Source: Candidatus Saccharimonadia bacterium
GTDB lineage: Bacteria > Patescibacteriota > Saccharimonadia > Saccharimonadales > Saccharimonadaceae
DNA: 6,273 bases
NCBI GenBank assembly: GCA_023257145.1
Contig: JALRDA010000139.1
Location: 1-6,273 of the forward strand
Reading direction: 5' to 3'
Under the pieces are notes generated by a model. The model worked only from the letters and a program-made list of their open reading frames with translations. It had not been told where the DNA came from and made no database searches. The position numbers and the translations under genes are program-made. This document shows, in pieces, positions 4,897-6,273 of this stretch (the first letter of the stretch is position 1; each line of letters begins with the position of its first letter).

Positions 4897-4921
4897 TATT
4901 TGACTACTATCAATGTATAAT
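4892..4921 (+). promoter_or_regulatory. Probable promoter of the lipoprotein gene
   Basis: TATAAT at 4916-4921 is a perfect -10. A -35 at normal distance is weak (TGCAAT at 4892-4897, 18-bp spacer). A better -35-like TTGACT at 4900-4905 is only 10 bp away, too close to serve. Expression may need an activator or be low. Confidence 0.5.
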
Positions 4922-4966
4922 AAGGTCTAGGCGATATACGGTCGCCAGATGATCACGGAGGATGAA

Positions 4967-5413
4967 ATGGTTGGGACTATCAAAAGATCGTCAGTTCTTT
5001 TGATTCCAATAGCACTAACCCTAGGAGGGTGCGGTAATTCATCGGACGGAAAAGAGCCGACTGAATCTGGCTGCGACAAAAATCCGCAGTCTATTGCCAT
5101 AAAAGCAGTGAATGGCGACGGATTAAAGGGAACGCTTGTCGTTAGGAAGGCTAATCCCAGTGACTGCGACCGTACGTATTGGGGGTGGTTCGATCCTGAT
5201 GATTCGCTGTCCAGTGAATCGACACACGGCTGGGAGCTGACATTTTGGTCAGACAAGAAGACGACGCCTGTTCAGTATTCAGAACCCGGAAACCCGCTCG
5301 TTACTGCTTGGACGACAGTACTACATGTCGAAAAGGGCACTAATGTATGGGCCTGTGTTCGGGATATGGATAGCGGCCGGGAATACTGCACCGACAAAGT
5401 TCAGCCCGCCTGA
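4967..5413 (+). CDS. Predicted secreted lipoprotein, 148 aa
   Basis: The ATG at 4967 is chosen because GGAGG (4957-4961) lies five bases upstream and the protein then starts with a proper signal. Residues 1-9 carry Lys and Arg, 10-19 are hydrophobic, and the lipobox LGGC puts the lipidated Cys at residue 22. A Ser/Gly/Glu linker follows. The mature part has four Cys (36, 67, 130, 141), suited to two disulfides, and many Trp (72, 74, 89, 94, 115, 128). Predicted strands (SIAIKAVNG, GTLVVRKA, WELTFWSD, TTVLHVEKG, VWACVRD) suggest a small beta-sandwich on the cell surface. Family unknown. It is the only plus-strand gene in the array, divergent from 4441-4815. Confidence 0.87.
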   Translation: MVGTIKRSSVLLIPIALTLGGCGNSSDGKEPTESGCDKNPQSIAIKAVNGDGLKGTLVVRKANPSDCDRTYWGWFDPDDSLSSESTHGWELTFWSDKKTTPVQYSEPGNPLVTAWTTVLHVEKGTNVWACVRDMDSGREYCTDKVQPA

Positions 5414-5417
5414 TCAT

Positions 5418-5452
5418 GTGCGCAGAGTGGCAAATATCGCCACTCTGCGCAC
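5418..5452 (+). terminator. Hairpin after the lipoprotein gene
   Basis: A perfect 14-bp stem pairs 5418-5431 with 5439-5452 around a 7-base loop, four bases after the TGA. The following tract is GATTAATTTT, a weak U run, so termination efficiency is uncertain. It has no bulges and does not belong to the palindrome family. Confidence 0.72.
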
Positions 5453-5478
5453 GATTAATTTTGAATTCATATTAAAAA

Positions 5479-5545
5479 CCCACACCTGTAGGCTCGAGCC
5501 GGCGGGCAATCTGTAAATTGAAAGCCGCCGGCGAGCAGGCGTGGG
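5479..5545 (-). repeat. Conserved bulged palindrome, copy 4 (end of gene 5548-5874)
   Basis: The outer stem pairs 5479-5487 (CCCACACCT) with 5537-5545 (AGGCGTGGG); the one deviation is G-T on the minus strand but A-C on the plus. A 4-base bulge GTAG (5488-5491) comes next, then the connector GCTC/GAGC (5492-5495 with 5533-5536), a 2-base GA bulge (5496-5497) and an 8-bp inner stem GCCGGCGG/CCGCCGGC (5498-5505 with 5525-5532). CAAT/ATTG can extend it past mismatches. The minus-strand stop TAA (5548-5550) is two bases away. TTTTTAA follows on the minus strand. Outer arm and connector match copy 1 closely. Confidence 0.84.
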
Positions 5546-5547
5546 GA

Positions 5548-5874
5548 TTAGAGGGTGTCCTCGACAATACAGTCGACATACTCTGACGAACTGAGCGAGC
5601 CTTGAACGGCGACGATTATAGGGTACGTATGCCCAGTTTCGAGTGTTGCGAACTTGAGAACAAGTTTGCGTGGCGTTGAGTGTTCATCGTCGGTATCAAG
5701 TACGTCGCTGAGGTGTACAGTTGGCGTAGCCAGCAGCTCAGAGCCGTTGTACATCACACCAATGATGTTTTTGGAGCGATGGACGTACCAGACACTGCGC
5801 TCGATAACATCGAGCCAATCTCCGGTAACGGTGTCGCGTGCATTGCGAGCATTAATTGGTACGTAGCGTGCCAT
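5548..5874 (-). CDS. Hypothetical soluble protein, 108 aa
   Basis: No family is recognised and it does not align with the shared family of the array. The ATG at 5872-5874 has AGGAG four bases upstream. Residues 1-14 are Arg/Asn-rich. Predicted strands follow (SVWYVHRS, NIIGVMYNG, KLVLKFATLE, TYPIIVAVQG, YVDCIVED) with few helices, so a small beta-rich cytoplasmic protein is likely. It is the most upstream unit of the array and the nearest to rplC, transcribed away from it. Its promoter matches the consensus exactly, so high expression is expected. Its 3' end carries a conserved palindrome. Confidence 0.8.
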   Translation of the reverse strand: MARYVPINARNARDTVTGDWLDVIERSVWYVHRSKNIIGVMYNGSELLATPTVHLSDVLDTDDEHSTPRKLVLKFATLETGHTYPIIVAVQGSLSSSEYVDCIVEDTL

Positions 5875-5933
5875 GACTCTCCTAGGTGTTTAGAGTATGC
5901 TGCAGGCTTTCTGTAGCATGGGTCATCATTACT

Positions 5934-5962
5934 ATTATACATTATTATCTATCTGATGTCAA
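5934..5962 (-). promoter_or_regulatory. Consensus promoter of gene 5548-5874
   Basis: On the minus strand TTGACA (5957-5962) and TATAAT (5934-5939) are both exact consensus, with a 17-bp spacer. It is back-to-back with the rplC promoter; the two -35 boxes are 36 bases apart. Confidence 0.9.
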
Positions 5963-5998
5963 TGCACAGATCGCATCGACGTAAATAACTCAATGACG

Positions 5999-6027
5999 TT
6001 GACAACCCGCCTCTGTTGTGCTATCAT
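5999..6027 (+). promoter_or_regulatory. Promoter of rplC
   Basis: TTGACA (5999-6004, exact) and TATCAT (6022-6027) have a 17-bp spacer and an extended TGC before the -10. Transcription should begin near 6034, giving a leader of about 100 bases. This shows that rplC and its downstream operon do not depend on the rpsJ promoter. Confidence 0.88.
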
Positions 6028-6033
6028 TAAATG

Positions 6034-6134
6034 GTAACTTATTACGTAATAACAATCTGTTCTTGGTGAATTGGCAAGTCTACATCTGTAGAAACTGCCT
6101 CCCACCAAGAATTTTAAGTGGGAGCAAGAGGGCA
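6034..6134 (+). promoter_or_regulatory. Structured rplC leader with two competing hairpins
   Basis: Fold A is a long hairpin: 6060-6068 (TTCTTGGTG) pairs exactly with 6103-6111. Inside it, GGC-A-AGT (6073-6079) pairs with ACTGCC (6094-6099), and CTAC (6080-6083) with GTAG (6088-6091). Fold B pairs CTCCCAC (6099-6105) exactly with GTGGGAG (6118-6124), just upstream of the rplC start. The two share bases 6103-6105 and position 6099, so they exclude each other; B would hide the purine-rich ribosome-site region, A would leave it free. S10-type operons in other bacteria are controlled through leader RNA by a ribosomal protein such as L4; a similar role here is inference. A palindrome TTATTACGTAATAA (6039-6052) sits at the start of the leader. 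Confidence 0.65.
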
Positions 6135-6273
6135 ATGAAAGCACTTCTCGGTACCAAAATTGGTATGACCCAAATCATCAGTGAAGATGGCAAAGCAGTT
6201 CCTGTAACGCTAATCCAAGCTGGCCCCGTGACTGTGACTCAAGTCAAGTCTGTCGACACCGACGGATACAACG
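6135..6273 (+). CDS. rplC: Large ribosomal subunit protein uL3, N-terminal part (partial)
   Basis: The first 46 codons are present and the gene runs off the window. MKALLGTKIGMTQIISEDGK is the typical L3 N-terminus (KIGMTQIF in most bacteria), followed by VPVTLIQAGPVTVTQVKS. L3 binds 23S rRNA near the peptidyl transferase centre and starts early 50S assembly. The ATG at 6135 follows purine-rich sequence (GGGAGCAAGAGGGCA). Normally rplC follows rpsJ directly; here it starts a separate transcription unit with its own promoter and a structured leader. Confidence 0.97.
   Translation, partial: MKALLGTKIGMTQIISEDGKAVPVTLIQAGPVTVTQVKSVDTDGYN

Noticed and set aside
4444..4920. Plus-strand 158-codon open frame
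   Set aside because: It is antisense to gene 4441-4815, which has a strong promoter, a good ribosome site and a paralogue in the array; the plus frame has no ribosome site and runs through the promoter region.
4900..4921. TTGACT/TATAAT as the lipoprotein promoter
   Set aside because: The 10-bp spacing is too short for sigma70; only the -10 is kept, with a weak upstream -35.
4927..5256. Minus-strand 109-codon open frame
   Set aside because: It lies opposite the lipoprotein gene, which has a lipobox and a proper ribosome site; the minus frame shows neither.
2552..5545. Classical class-type integron array with attC sites
   Set aside because: The RYYYAAC/GTTRRRY core boxes are not at the element ends and no integrase gene lies in the window, so the elements are called only attC-like in layout.
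2552..5545. CRISPR array
   Set aside because: The repeated elements are 0.5-1.1 kb apart, palindromic and separated by genes, not by uniform spacers.
6060..6124. T-box riboswitch in the rplC leader
   Set aside because: No T-box core or specifier-loop features are visible; a ribosomal-protein leader fits the context better.

Overview
The window looks like a chromosomal ribosomal-protein locus from a Candidate Phyla Radiation bacterium, most likely Saccharibacteria (TM7). This rests on the tuf / rpsJ / rplC context, the look of S10 and L3, and a row of very small unknown genes; no 16S gene is present to prove it. TGA acts as a stop here: two genes (3618-3848 minus and 4967-5413 plus) end in TGA right before a hairpin. 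That argues against the TGA-recoding Absconditabacteria and Gracilibacteria.

The backbone runs on the plus strand. It consists of the 3' end of tuf (1-85) with its terminator, rpsJ (836-1156) with its own promoter and terminator, and the 5' end of rplC (6135-6273) with a consensus-like promoter and a highly structured leader. In most bacteria rpsJ is followed directly by rplC in the S10 operon. Here about 5 kb separates them, and a further gene sits between tuf and rpsJ.

The first insert after rpsJ is a divergent pair of small membrane proteins with Lys/Arg-rich N-termini (1215-1580 minus, 1688-2020 plus). The rest, about 2.07-5.88 kb plus the gene at 192-449, is an array of small unknown genes. 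Nearly all are on the minus strand, opposite to the ribosomal genes, and most have their own sigma70-type promoter and good Shine-Dalgarno site. Units of one or two genes are separated by long imperfect palindromes that touch or nearly touch the stop codons. Four of these (2552-2612, 3551-3617, 4370-4442, 5479-5545) clearly share sequence and architecture: outer stem, asymmetric bulge, 3-4 bp connector, 2-nt bulge, GC-rich inner stem, variable loop. Two more (150-189, 2030-2071) have a looser form. The layout resembles a gene-cassette array with attC-like folded sites, but no integrase lies in the window and the classical attC core sequences are absent. Special terminators that spread with the genes remain a serious alternative.

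Three array genes (2615-3019, 3020-3466, 4441-4815) appear to be divergent members of one unknown protein family, so the array may have grown partly by duplication. One plus-strand gene in the array encodes a predicted lipoprotein. No function can be assigned to the array genes from sequence alone. The most striking observations are the palindrome family, the split S10 locus, the paralogue family, and two mutually exclusive hairpins in the rplC leader.
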